A stretch of 64,000 nt of DNA from Moniliophthora roreri (taxonomy: Eukaryota > Basidiomycota > Agaricomycetes > Agaricales > Marasmiaceae): contig LATX02000184.1 in assembly GCA_001466705.2 (NCBI GenBank), positions 434,001 through 498,000 of the forward strand, in the 5' to 3' direction. A program made the position numbers and the translations under genes. Under the pieces are notes generated by a model, which was not told the DNA's origin, did not search any database, and was given only the letters and a program-made list of their open reading frames with translations. Below are positions 42,783-53,293 of this stretch, piece after piece. Position 1 is the first letter of the stretch. Each line of letters opens with the position of its first letter.

Positions 42783-44456
42783 ATGACCAAATCATTCAAG
42801 GATCCAGGTCTTCCTGTCCCTAATCCTTCCCTTTCATTCTGGCTGCAAGAAGCTCGTTCTTCATCCCTGCTGGGACACCGAAAAACGGAGGAGTTCCCAC
42901 ACACCACCGATGTTGTGATAATTGGAGCTGGGATATCTGGCGTTGCGACTGCCTATTTTCTGTTAGCGGGAACACCTCCTCCGCGTTCGATCGTTATTTT
43001 GGAGGCGAGAGAAGTATGTTATGGAGCAACTGGCCGCAACGCAGGATATTGTCGTCTCGACTGCTACGCAGGTGCGTACAAACCACACGTTCGGATGGAG
43101 GCACTTGCCGACGCTTGTACCTTGAAGGATACCCGGGCTACAAGGCGAAATTCGGACGAGAGCAAGCGTTCAAGATACTACAGAATGAGATGGTATGGTT
43201 TCTGGGTATCATGTGTGATGCAGTCATTGATTCTCGTTTTGAAGGATACGCTCAATCTCCTGACCGAGTTAGTAGAGAAGGAAAGCATCGAGTGTGACTT
43301 CTGGAAAGGTCATGCATTTGACATTGCGATTAGTGAGGAGGGAGCCGAACTCCTCAAGGCGGCATACCATGAGTGTAAGGCGGATGGCGGGAATATCGAT
43401 GGCGTCGTTGAACTTATTTTAGACCCAGGTGAAGCAAAAATTGAGAGTACAATCGTTATTCTTATTCGGCTCATTAAACAAGCAACTGCTTCAGCGCACC
43501 CGCACCCCCTCTGCAGTTCTTGCGACATCCTTCCCGTCCTCAACCCTGTACCCGTATCAACTTGTCATTCATCTAGTTCAAAGATGCATCGATAACTATG
43601 GACTCAATCTTCAAACATCAACACCGGTAAACTCTGTCATCCGTGCCCAGACTGAAGATGGATGGATTGTTCGGACAGCGAGAGGAGAGATCTCGACGAA
43701 ACAAGTCGTATATGCAACCAATGCGTGGACAGCTCATTTACTCCCGGAATATCTAGGTGCGATAATACCGACGCGAATTCAAATTGTACCGACTCGTAAC
43801 TATTCGGGCTCTCAGATGCTCCTCAGCTCATCCGCTTGGGTCGACAGTAAGGTTCGTATCTCTTCTGGAAGTTCGTTGCATCGAGAAGTTGAGGCTGTTT
43901 TGTAAAGGAGAAGATTGACTACATTGCGCAACGACCAAAGGATGGTATCATTATTGTTGGTGGCAGGCGTTGGCTTATTCCCCGCGAGGATACGGTTGAC
44001 CAAGCAGATGATGGCGTCAAGCTGGATGTGCATACGGGTTATCTCAAAGAGATACTGCCAGCTTATCTTGAGCATTGGGGTCCAGAGGCTCCCGGAGAAG
44101 GCATGCTGTGCGATTGGACTGGCATCGCTGGTCATACCACGGATAGTGTGTTCGATAAATAGTACAGCTCCTTCCACTACTGAGGCAATTTCCAGTGGTG
44201 CCATTCATTGGCGACCTTCCAGATCGTCCCGGCGCCTACATTTGCGCTGGTCATGTCGGACACGGTGTGTGACTTACTCATTACATGATACTCATTACAT
44301 GATACTCATTACATGATACTGCGCGCTCAATACCATTCTATAGGTATGGCTCGTATCTTGAGCTGCGCTCAAGGCCTAGCAGAATTCATGGTAGGAGCGA
44401 GATGGGAAGAGTCCAAGATACCCGAATGTTTCCGGCCAACAAGGGACCGGTTATGA
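42783..44456 (+). CDS. FAD-dependent oxidoreductase, DAO (glycine/D-amino-acid oxidase) family
   Basis: An N-terminal dinucleotide-binding motif reads TTDVVIIGAGISGVATAYFL (GxGxxG). ILEAREVCYGATGRNAG is the family's second flavin segment, then CRLDCYAGYPGYKAKFG after an intron. Later blocks are LYPYQLVIHLVQRCIDNYGL, VVYATNAWTAHLLPEYLG, KIDYIAQRPKDGIIIVGGRR, PEAPGEGMLCDWTGIAGHTT, VPFIGDLPDRPGAYICAGHV and HGMARILSCAQGLAEFM. The frame appears to jump near 43450, but a gtacaa...ctgcag intron restores EAKIEILATSFPSSTLYP. About 430 residues, cytosolic (no signal peptide). The exact substrate cannot be read from sequence; fungal relatives act on amino acids or amines. The last intron has a 14-bp triple repeat. 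Confidence 0.82.
44275..44318. repeat. 14-bp tandem repeat, three copies, inside an intron
   Basis: The unit ACTCATTACATGAT occurs three times in a row within the last intron of the FAD oxidoreductase gene. It is a minisatellite-like expansion with no coding effect. Confidence 0.9.
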
Positions 44457-44531
44457 GCTAATGGTAGGGAGTAAAGTTGACGGTTGGGAGACCAGCCAAT
44501 CGTATTATTACGCAAATGCTACCGTGAACTT

Positions 44532-45433
44532 CTATTTCTGTCCACCTGCTGCAGCTGCAGCTTCTTCAGGAGGGCCTCCAGACATCACTGAACAGAGAGA
44601 ATGAGTATAATGAAGACGGTCCAATCAGTTGCAACTCACTTAAAGCAACTACAGCGGCAAGGATGTACATCCAATATCTGGGGCATATCAGTCAAAGAAA
44701 TGCGTCCAACTCATGTCCACCAACTCACTTTTGCAGGAACGACTTTTCTGGCTCGGGCTTAACCGGTTCGCCCTTGGGTGTAAGAGGCGGCGGTGTCTTA
44801 AGCTCGGGTCTGAGAGATCTATGTTTAGCCACCAAATAGATGCGCATGAGGCAGATAGATACTCACAGAGGTGGTAGTCGTGGCGTGCGTAACGAAACGG
44901 TGATGTTCAAAATTGCCAGACTATTCAAATTTGTCATGCTCGAAGAACTTGGACATGCCCCATCGTGCGGTGTGGGCGAAATAAAGTAGTCGACTGCATA
45001 AGGCGAAGATGCGTGCGCAAGGTCGGTAATATGAAGAATGATAGACTCTGATGAGGCACTTGGGACATGGCACTAAGAGAACATGCTTATTAGCTGGTAA
45101 TGCTGTGAAATGAAACTGTAAACGCACCCATTTCACCGATGATATATCCCAATTTATGCTATCCCGTTCTAATGCGACCTGGTATAGCACACGGTCACGA
45201 TCCCCTTCTGGAATTTGTTGCAGGGTCTCAGCAAATTGGCCAAGATGTTCCTGAGAGGAAACCGAAGATTGGAAAGTGACTGGTAAGTTTGAGCGTGATT
45301 CATCGAAGTTTATGGTACCACGTTCGGTGAAAGCGCTTTGGGGACCATTTGGTAAATGAAGTCGATGATAAAGGTTGACTTCCCGGGACAATACGACTAG
45401 TGGGAGCAGCAGACAGCTGAGAAGGACGAACAT
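44532..45433 (-). CDS. EMC10: ER membrane protein complex subunit 10 (EMC10)
   Basis: I start at MFVLLSCLLLPLVVLSREVN, a signal peptide; an in-frame ATG 25 codons upstream exists (45508). The lumenal domain includes VNLYHRLHLPNGPQSAFTER and GDRDRVLYQVALERDSINWD, the next exons LRTPRLPPLRSLRPELKTPP and EPVKPEPEKSFLQK. After two introns comes a single membrane span YWMYILAAVVALMMSGG and a short acidic/alanine tail ending AAAAAGGQK at 44532. The 'SFLQKYWMYI' join followed by a membrane span and a gly/ala-rich end is characteristic of EMC10. From family knowledge, it is a lumenal-facing subunit of the EMC insertase for tail-anchored and multipass proteins. About 230 residues. Confidence 0.82.
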
Positions 45434-46045
45434 GGTGGTCCAGATGATGGCAGCGGGACCGAGGACGCGGTCACTCGTGTTTTGGTTTTGAACCATCATC
45501 ACGATCATTTCTTGTGCTCACCTCAATCTCTCCTTCTTTAACCCATTGTTCAGTAGGAATTCAGAAACCCACGCAGCTTGTAGCGGTGTTCTGGGATCTT
45601 CTACCTGGCCTGGTCAGTGCACTCATGTTATAGGGAAATAATATTTTGTTCATTATTTCGTATGGATTCAGCCATTCCCGACTTGTAGAAACGATCTCCT
45701 GCAAGCTGAGGTTTGTTGCAAGAGTTTTGGGCGTGCTTCTGTATTTCTTGATTGAGAAGCAAGTATTGAGACCTGGACGTCAAGATAGGTGATAATACTG
45801 GCACTCGCAAGTGTTCCTCAATGCCATAAGCTCTCACATCTGACTTTTTTAAATTTTATTTCGTATACAGCCTTCCAACGAGCTCAGGTTATTTTTTGCT
45901 GGCCTTGCGTTTGCCTCGAGGCAATCGAATCCTAATCAACTCCAGTCTCCATACCCATCGGATACCTACTTAACTATACCTTTTCATACTCTCCTCGTCA
46001 CGAATCAAGATACTGTACGACGTATTACGGGAATAACGACCTTAG
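45434..46045. other. divergent intergenic region (EMC10 / NADAR protein)
   Basis: 612 bp with AT-rich segments and a CT-rich tract near 45990 (ctctcctcgtc) before the NADAR start. No gene is recognised; a minus-strand 69-codon frame at 45628-45837 has no support. Confidence 0.4.
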
Positions 46046-47938
46046 ATGGGCCAGCATAACTCAAAATACAAAAATCGTCAACCCCAGCCCTACCCACTTG
46101 CCAATCCGGCTTTTTACCCACACAATGGTGCCATCTATCCAGCCGCTTATCCACATTTCGCGACGGGACCAGTAGTTCCTCAGCATCATCTCATAACACC
46201 ATTTCCTTTCAACTATTATCCACAACAAACACGGAGGAAGAAAAAGCGAAGGAGACCGAGCGCAAGACTGAATACTTCAGTTGCAGGTGCGACAGATCGC
46301 TGTGGAGTAAAGTGAAGACAGCTGACTGATATTATAGGCCCATCTTCCCAACCTGAACCTCAGCCCCAGGCTCCTCAGGTAACGGCAGCTGCAGGTGTTC
46401 CTCCACCACCTGCAGTACAGCCCGTTCCGCCAGTCGCTAATTCAGTGCCCTTCACCCCACATATGGAGAGTCTTGCCAATTTCCCTCGATCACCACTGCA
46501 AAATCCAATGGCTGTCAATTCAAGGGGACCCACACCGTATCCTCGTAATCCCGAGGACGACGAGGAAGAGGACGAGGAGGACGAGGAAGAAATTGTTATA
46601 CCTAGTCGTGTCAGGGGACTCCGTACACCTGCCCCGCATCGGCGTACACGCTCGCTTCCCCGTAGTGGCGGAGATGTTTCGCGCTCTCGAACACCACAAG
46701 TCGAAATCACCGCTCCTGTGAACCCCATCACGCCATGGCCAGTTTCTAACAATCCATTACCACAACCACCACGCGACGTGACACAGGATTCACCTTACAG
46801 GCAGTTGGCGAACTTGCCTGAGGTTCAGAGCATCCGTCGTTCAGCTAGCGCAGCAGGGGCCAGTGCTGAACGTGAACGCTTATTCAGAGAGCTTCTTGCG
46901 AACCAGAATCCCGGTCGTATCGCATCTTCGCAATCTGAAGCCTTGCACACTCAACCACAGCCACAGCCTAGTGCGCACCATCGATCCAGGACAGTGGCAA
47001 GTCTATTCGGGAGGAAGAACGGAGGCGGAATTCTCAGAACGTTAAATCCGAGAAGACGACATGCCCATAGTAATTCTATCAATTCAGACGGATATGTGAA
47101 CGTCCAACCTGCAGAGATACCGCGATCTACAACTCCGGCCGAACCGCCACCGCCCGTTATGAACTACACAAGTAGCGTCACCTCAGCAGATGGAGGGCCG
47201 CCTCCTCCAGTTCTAAATGCTACCGCAACGCCTGTATTCGCTGGCACAAGATCTGTGACCCCTGGTGTCCCTGGTGTAGGCACAACAACGCCAGGCATTG
47301 CAACACCAGCTGTTGGCTTGACGCAACCACCTCAAACAACGGCTCCACCACCAGGTCAGCTCTTCGAGCCCGTGCAATCCCAGCAGTCCTTCACATACCC
47401 TAATACGCCCGCCACTCAGCATGTGTACACTCGACCTACAACTCCCGCTGCTCCCCCCAATCTATCCGCCCCACCACCCATCCATTTCTCCCAATTTTCT
47501 CCCGCGCCGTACAGTGGTTTCCTCAACCACTCGCCTCATCGTGTTATGTACCAGAATCGCACATATCCCACCGCTACCCATCTATTCGAAGCACTAAAAT
47601 TCCTTCCCCGACATTCCGAATTCGCGACTAAGATTTCTGATACACCCAGTGTTCCCGAGGTCTATCGTCTCAGTTCGAGTTGGCAGAAGCACGTTCGGCC
47701 TGATTGGGGCCAGGTGTTTCTCAGCATGATGGAGGAAGTGCTGATGTGCAAGTTTCGGCAACACCCGGATTTGAGGAATGTCTTATTGGCGACAGGTGCT
47801 ACGGACCCGACGAGGGAGATTATATATGAAGACGAACGAGATCGGTTCTGGGGCAGAGCGCAGGATGGCCAAGGGAGAAACGTATTGGGGAATGCGTTGA
47901 GGACGGTGAGAGAAAGGCTGAGGGTTGAGTTTGGTTAG
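46046..47938 (+). CDS. NADAR-domain protein with long disordered region and myristoylation-type N-terminus
   Basis: The start MGQHNSKYKNRQPQPYPLAN fits the N-myristoylation rule (MGxxxS, basic residue after). Residues 20-450 are low complexity: P/Q/Y-rich, a basic patch (RRKKKRRRP), an acidic run near residue 155, then S/P/T-rich sequence. The C-terminal 150 residues are a complete NADAR (YbiA/DUF1768) domain: HFSQFSPAPYSGFLNHSPHR, YQNRTYPTATHLFEALKF, FLSMMEEVLMCKFRQHPDLR, VLLATGATDP and FWGRAQDGQGRNVLGNALRT. From family knowledge, NADAR proteins cleave N-glycosidic bonds of ADP-ribose-type substrates, including removing ADP-ribose from guanine. One intron (48 bp, 46289-46336). About 614 residues. 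Membrane location is inferred. Confidence 0.85.
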
Positions 47939-49299
47939 AATGTGATGTGATGTATAGCTTCCTTTCTCTGCGCGTTTTTGATCTTCTTCCTCTCTTTCGG
48001 TTTCCAGTGTACTTGTAGTGGTTACTCTATATGCTGAGCTACTTACATTACTCTGCTTTGCGATACTTTACCCTGATTTCTGCACACCTACCCTACATGC
48101 GATGCCTACCTTCCACCGTCCTGCTTTGGTTTTTACCTTCATTTCCCTGAAAGTGTGGCTACAGACTGATGAATGTATATACTTTGCTCGTTCCAGTGCA
48201 GTGTCTGTTGTGCCACTCTTTTGGTAAATAGTGAGAATGTTCAAATTCCTCCATTCGAATTTCGGGAGGCCATCAAGGACAAGGAGTCTTAGACTTGTGG
48301 AGATGTTGATGAGTCTGCCTCTCGGGGCTGTAGCCGCTCGCTTGGCAGGTGAACTCTCAGCACCAAGCAGTCAGGTCTGCAGCCTCCGTCGCTGCTCTGG
48401 CAAACGGACGATTCGTGAGTAAATGGTTGCCAGAAAGGCTGATCGCGGGACCTAGCTTTGACGCCACAGCGCAGGGACCATGATAGACACCGACTCATTG
48501 ATAAACTGATTTTTACTCTTTGATGGCTCGTAATCCATATACAGCAATCTCGAGTGAGTTAGAGACTCATCATCATCAGCACAGTCTTCCATGCTCACCT
48601 CTCCGTGCAGAAATCGGTGATGAGAACGGAAAAGGTGAACGATGGACTGCAGGATGACTTGTTTGAAAATGGGTAAAGCACCAGCTGTTCTTCAGATGCG
48701 ATGCTCCATAAAACCTCGCTAAACTCTACACTACAGTCAAGGAGCGATCTGCTCATGGTGATAGTCGGTATTCTAGTCGGGAATGAAGGCAGTTCACATC
48801 CTGACTTTACAAATGACTTCAAGATAACACGTGTAGGTCCATTGCTGGCTCACGTCAATTTCCGTAGCTTGTGTTTCAATTAGTCGTCGTTGAGGGACCT
48901 GGGTTGACCGTTATGATAGATAGTTTGGTAATATCATACCTCAGAAATGACATCGCTTGAAGGGACTTACCCTGAAAGTCCAAAATCCAGGAGCTCAAGT
49001 TGCAATGAATTACCTGCGGCGTTGACCATATGCAACAATTCTTGGAGGTTCTCAAAGCACGCGGAGCATTTAATTCATCGACGCACGCGACGGGCATTTC
49101 GCTGAGCGCTCGTTTCAGCTTCAGAAGCTTGCCTTTAGGGAAAAGGCCGGCGAGTAAATACTGTTGATACAAATCTATCGTACACTGTACACTTAGGGTT
49201 AAATCGCAAACGAAGGAATGTCGTGAGTATCAAGAAAATGATGCAACGGCAAAACAGAAAGGAGCACATCCTTCGATGAGTTCGACCCTACTGTCGGGA
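47939..49299. other. gene-poor stretch with possible relic on the minus strand
   Basis: No gene is supported. On the minus strand near 48970-49060 a short protein-like piece (CFENLQELLHMVNAAGNSLQ, then ELLDFGLSG before gtaagt) looks like an exon of a leucine-rich or F-box-type protein, but neither neighbour exon nor start could be found. I read it as a possible fragment. Confidence 0.3.
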
Positions 49300-50367
49300 T
49301 TAATGCCGGTTTTCAGAGGACCATTCTCTCAAGCCCCCGCCGTAACCATACTCAGTAGGTGGAAGGGAGTCTATACTCCTTCGGGGTTTGTACGTGCTGC
49401 CACGACGAGGTATGTCCCGTGAGTTACCAGCAACGAAAGGTGGCGGAAGCTCATCTTCCAGGATCGCAGGCGACCGGTCCTGCTCTATTCGAAGACTATG
49501 TGTAGGAGGTGGAGGAGGAACAGCTGCTGTAGGCAGCGGTGTGACGGGCATGCTTGTCAAAACTGGTGTGATATTGAAGGCTGTCCAATGTACATTCAAT
49601 AACAGATGTCGATGAAATATGAAAACACGTACGAGTAATTTGCGGTGATCTTTGGCTGCGTTCAAGCTTTCTTTTTCGGTATAGAATGAAGACGACAAGC
49701 ATGGCCAGAATCACTAGGGCTGCGATGACTCCACCAACGATGCCACCAACATTAACCTTGCGAGTTGAGCCACTAGAGGCATTGGAAGTATTGGACGTTT
49801 CAGTAGGACCATTCTCTGCGGAGGGCGCCGCTGAGAATGATTCGGTTGTGTCGTTGGTTGGCCCACGAAGTTCAATGGTGTCTAGCATGAAGGGATGCTT
49901 TGTGACCTTGAGGACATTTATCCTCAATGTGTGGTTCCCATCTGCAGTAGTGACGCAATTGAAAACAGTTCGGTAACTCGTTTCACCAGGGGAGTTTAGA
50001 GTTTGTTCATGAACGGAAGATTCACATCCATCTACAGTGAAATTGACTGTGGGACCGTTGGTTCGCGTTTTTTCGGCGACGCTCATAACTTTGACGCTAT
50101 GGCCTTTGAACACATGAGGTCACATTACGAAGAATACGAAGGGGAAGGCTCACCTTTGGACGCCTCAAAAGTAAAATCTGCTTGTGCTGGCCGATTTGTT
50201 TTGTGAACTGTGATTCCGAATGGAGGAGGTGCCAGAGCGGGCTCCCATGAGTCTCCAAAATAAATAATTCGAAGGTCCCTATCATCTATAGTCTCGAATG
50301 TCGACATGGACGAGAAGGGGCCAAGAATGGAGAGCGATGAAGCACCGGGCGTCAGCGCGAAGAACAA
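49300..50367 (-). CDS. single-pass membrane glycoprotein of a mushroom-specific family (intact copy 1)
   Basis: Exon 1 includes FETIDDRDLRIIYFGDSWEP and ADFTFEASK; exon 2 continues GHSVKVMSVAEKTRTNGPTV, NFTVDGCESSVHEQTLNSPG, GNHTLRINVLKVTKHPFMLD and TIELRGP. A Ser/Thr/Asn-rich stalk follows, then one membrane span (GGIVGGVIAALVILAMLVVF) with a stop-transfer LYRKRKLERS. A third exon encodes a proline-rich cytosolic tail ending GGLREWSSENRH. The extracellular part resembles the beta-sandwich found in many Agaricomycete proteins ('DDxDPRIxY ... G..HTL ... LDxI'), probably ligand- or glycan-binding. I know of no assigned function. I find no clear signal peptide before FETIDD; a short upstream exon is possible, so the start (50367) is provisional. 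It is the intact relative of relics at 21.5 and 23.6 kb. Confidence 0.7.
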
Positions 50368-50650
50368 GGAGGCGACTATATAGCATTGATTCTGGGACCA
50401 GTGTCACTACTTGGTCACTACTACTGGAAGGGATTGATGAACAAGTTTCTGATGATCATATGTTGGGATCACGGCAAAAGGCATGCTGTGAGAAAACAAG
50501 TGAGCTGACACAAAGGGGAGCCGACTGACCACCGCCATACTGATACAGTTACAAACAAATCCTTTCTCCACTCCATTTGCCCCAATCCCTTACCAAAGTC
50601 CATATTCTGCTTTCGTTCTGCCATTCATTGTATTTCTTCTGCTCTAATCT
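50368..50650. promoter_or_regulatory. divergent promoter region (glycoprotein / Bsd2)
   Basis: 283 bp between divergent start codons; a pyrimidine-rich stretch (ttcttctgctctaatct) precedes the Bsd2-like ATG. It could also hide a signal-peptide exon of the glycoprotein gene. Confidence 0.3.
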
Positions 50651-52217
50651 ATGTCTAACCGTTATGCTCCTCTTCCTAATCCACGATCCGACCGAGATCC
50701 TGAACATGAAATGGAGGCCGCATTCGACAATTCCGACGACGAGGACGAAGATCTTCACAATACCTCGGAAACTCGGCCTTTAACTTGGTCGAACGCGCCC
50801 TCGGGACCAGCCCAGACACCTCAGACACCCAGCAGAGTCCCTGGGACGTATGACTTCGAGAATGTAGACTATGACTACCCACCACCAGGATCACCGCCTC
50901 CGCCTTCTTCGATCGCTCTGCCTAACAACCACGGCAATTCCAATGGTCTAGTTCCATCTTTTGATATAGACCCGTCTGTTTATGCACCTAGGAAGAATTG
51001 GTTCCAACGGACTCTCACGGCCGTTTTACCTTCTCGTTATGCTGAACGTTTGGGATACACACGTCAGCGCCCAGTCGGCGCTATCGGTGGCGGGGGCAGT
51101 AACGACGGTGTATTTTCCAATGTCACTGCAAAGCCATCTCGTCCCGTCACCGTACAAGAAGGTAATGTCGACAGATTTAGTTACTTTGTTATTTTTTTCA
51201 CTTATCATCGTTGGTACCAGGCGATGAGACTTACATCGTTCCCGAAGATAGTCGCGCAGATGCACCTCCATCATACTCCTCGGCTCAAGCTGATGCTGTT
51301 CCACCGTATTGGGAAACAACGGTTCATGCACCGTTTTCACCGGACTCGCCAGGAGAAATGATTATCGATTCACTGCCCACCGGATCCCTGTTTTCATTCC
51401 TATGGAACATGCTCCTCTCTGTTTCATTCCAATTTGTTGGATTCCTTCTTGCACATCTTCTCCACACCACTCACGCCGCACGACTGGGCGCACGAGCTGG
51501 TCTTGGTATTACGCTCATTCAGTACGGCTTCGCTCTCCGAGAAAAGCTCGGAAGTAACGCTAACCTGGAAGGGGAAGCAAATTGGGAAGATTCTTGGAGG
51601 AATGGCAGACCTACTTGGCCGACAGCAGCCGAGGCCAGCGAATACTATAACAATGGTACAGCTGTCCCCGTCAACGGTACCGCGCCAACCCCCACCTTGA
51701 CGGATGAACAGGCTAGTATCCTTGTTGCGGATGCAACAACGGAATGGCTGTCGTTCTTCCTCATGACTGTCGGTAAGTCAATTGTAAACTTAAGCTTTTG
51801 TGACGATCTTGACTCGTTCTTCTTTTTATAGGCTGGTTCATCTTGCTGACGTCGATTTTGGGCTTCTGGCGCGTGAAGCGATGGGAGCGTAATATTCTGG
51901 CGTCACAGAACAACAACTCGAACAATCAATCAAGTGGAACGGCATTCTCGCAGTTTGAGCGAACGTTCGGGCTTGGCGGTATCTCTCGAGGCGACTTCTT
52001 TAGACAAGGATTCGGATTCGGGACGAGTCGACGCAGCCTGGATTCGGATGATGTGGAGGCTCGGGCTGGGCAGAGGAACGGGGAGGTGGATCCCCGTGAG
52101 ATTGAGCTGATGCTTAATATTAGTCCAGGCGATCCTAATCGTGAACGAATAATACAGGAAGCATTGGCGAACGAGCGGCGATTGCAGGAGGATCTTAGGG
52201 CAGCTGGTCTTCTATAA
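50651..52217 (+). CDS. Bsd2/NDFIP-type Nedd4-ligase adaptor membrane protein
   Basis: The start is MSNRYAPLPNPRSDRDPE, a typical Bsd2 opening, then an acidic/disordered region. PY motifs follow: DAPPSYSS (PPSY) after an intron and nearby VPPYWE. Membrane segments are FSFLWNMLLSVSFQFVGFLL, ARAGLGITLIQYGFALREKL and, over the last intron, FFLMTVGWFILLTSILGFWR. The C-terminal part is soluble with WERNILASQNNNS and DPREIELMLNIS. Three spans plus PPxY motifs match the Bsd2/NDFIP family (DUF2370). From family knowledge, it brings Rsp5/Nedd4 ligase to Golgi and endosomal cargo, such as metal transporters, for vacuolar sorting. About 485 residues, two introns (near 51163-51219 and 51774-51831). Confidence 0.85.
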
Positions 52218-52650
52218 TAGAAGTAACTTGCAGATTGGGCGACAGGTATACGGAACTTTCTATTATCACTATCCCTTATCCCTTCGGACTGCAGATAATG
52301 CGTTGTATTCTATTCTATATCCCTGTCAATTTAGTGGATATTGACCTGCATGATACGACGGGGACATCTAAAATTAGGCTCTCGCGGTCTGCTGCTAGGT
52401 ATACCATGCAGATCCTCCACACCCACTTTTTCATGGATTACTGGCATGATGGGTAAAGATACCGTGCCTGAACTCCCTGGGGGGCCGATTGTGGTTCTTT
52501 GAGAGATTAACCAAGATTGGGACGTGAGCAGCGAGAACAGCAGGCTGGATAGAGAAGTAGACTATCACCATAAATGCGTCAGTCTATTGAGTTTACCCGC
52601 GATTTGTCCGAATACAAGACGCAAGCGTCTTAACCTTATCATCCACAATC
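52218..52650. other. intergenic region
   Basis: 433 bp between Bsd2 and the acetyltransferase; it holds the Bsd2 3' flank and the promoter of the next gene. No further gene is seen. Confidence 0.4.
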
Positions 52651-53262
52651 ATGTCTTTGACGATTCGCAAAGCCACAGAGGACGATATTCCTGCTCTTTC
52701 CCGCATATGTCTTCTCACTGCGGATGCTGGGCAGTCAGCAGAGTCACTACACGACTTCAAAGAACTGCCGGGGCTCATATTCGCAATTCCATATGTGAAA
52801 TTGCCAACGACTTGGGCCTTTGTGTTGGTCGATGAGTCCAAGGAAGGAGAAGTGGTTGGATATGTTGTAGGCTCGAAAGATACGCGGGAATATGAGCGGT
52901 ATGCGATGGGACATTGGTGGCCTCCGCTAGCAGCGAAATATCCTCCTTCGCTCGCGGTCAAAGAGGCGGACGCGAGGTACATGAAGATGCTGCAGAGCAT
53001 GTTCACTGCGCCAGAACACAATATCGCTTTTGCTGCTGCACATTTACACATAAATATCCTGCCAGAACATCAGGGAAAGGGCTGGGGGCGGAAGATGATT
53101 AATGCGGCGATAGAATACTTGAAAGGCGAGAATATCGAGGGGAATGGTGTTTGGCTTGGAATGGATCCAAGGAATGAGAATGCCAGAAAATTTTACTACA
53201 AAATGGGCTTTAAACCGATTGAAGGAGTACCAGATACCAATGTAGGCCTTAAATTCGCGTAG
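52651..53262 (+). CDS. GNAT-family N-acetyltransferase
   Basis: Intronless, 203 residues. It opens SLTIRKATEDDIPALSRICL, the beta1-alpha1 signature of GNAT folds. The acetyl-CoA pyrophosphate loop is HLHINILPEHQGKGWGRKMI (QGKGWG, fitting Q/RxxGxG/A), followed by WLGMDPRNENARKFYYKMGF, the typical beta5-alpha4 segment. A broad loop between (YERYAMGHWWPPLAAKYPPS) resembles bacterial and fungal acetyltransferases related to the GNAT part of OGA-like proteins. The acceptor is not predictable. The next gene starts 31 bp after this stop codon on the same strand, so the downstream promoter must lie inside this gene or the two are co-transcribed. Confidence 0.88.
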   Translation: MSLTIRKATEDDIPALSRICLLTADAGQSAESLHDFKELPGLIFAIPYVKLPTTWAFVLVDESKEGEVVGYVVGSKDTREYERYAMGHWWPPLAAKYPPSLAVKEADARYMKMLQSMFTAPEHNIAFAAAHLHINILPEHQGKGWGRKMINAAIEYLKGENIEGNGVWLGMDPRNENARKFYYKMGFKPIEGVPDTNVGLKFA

Positions 53263-53293
53263 ATACGGTCACATGTTATATTTCTCTCTTTCC

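Noticed and set aside
43430..43530. Frameshift in the FAD oxidoreductase
   Set aside because: A GT-AG intron (gtacaa...ctgcag, about 72 bp) restores the conserved frame into LATSFPSSTLYPYQ.
44275..44318. CRISPR-like array
   Set aside because: The three units are directly tandem with no spacers, inside a fungal intron.
48876..49172. 98-codon minus-strand frame
   Set aside because: Only a short piece in another frame looks protein-like; the open frame itself has no support.
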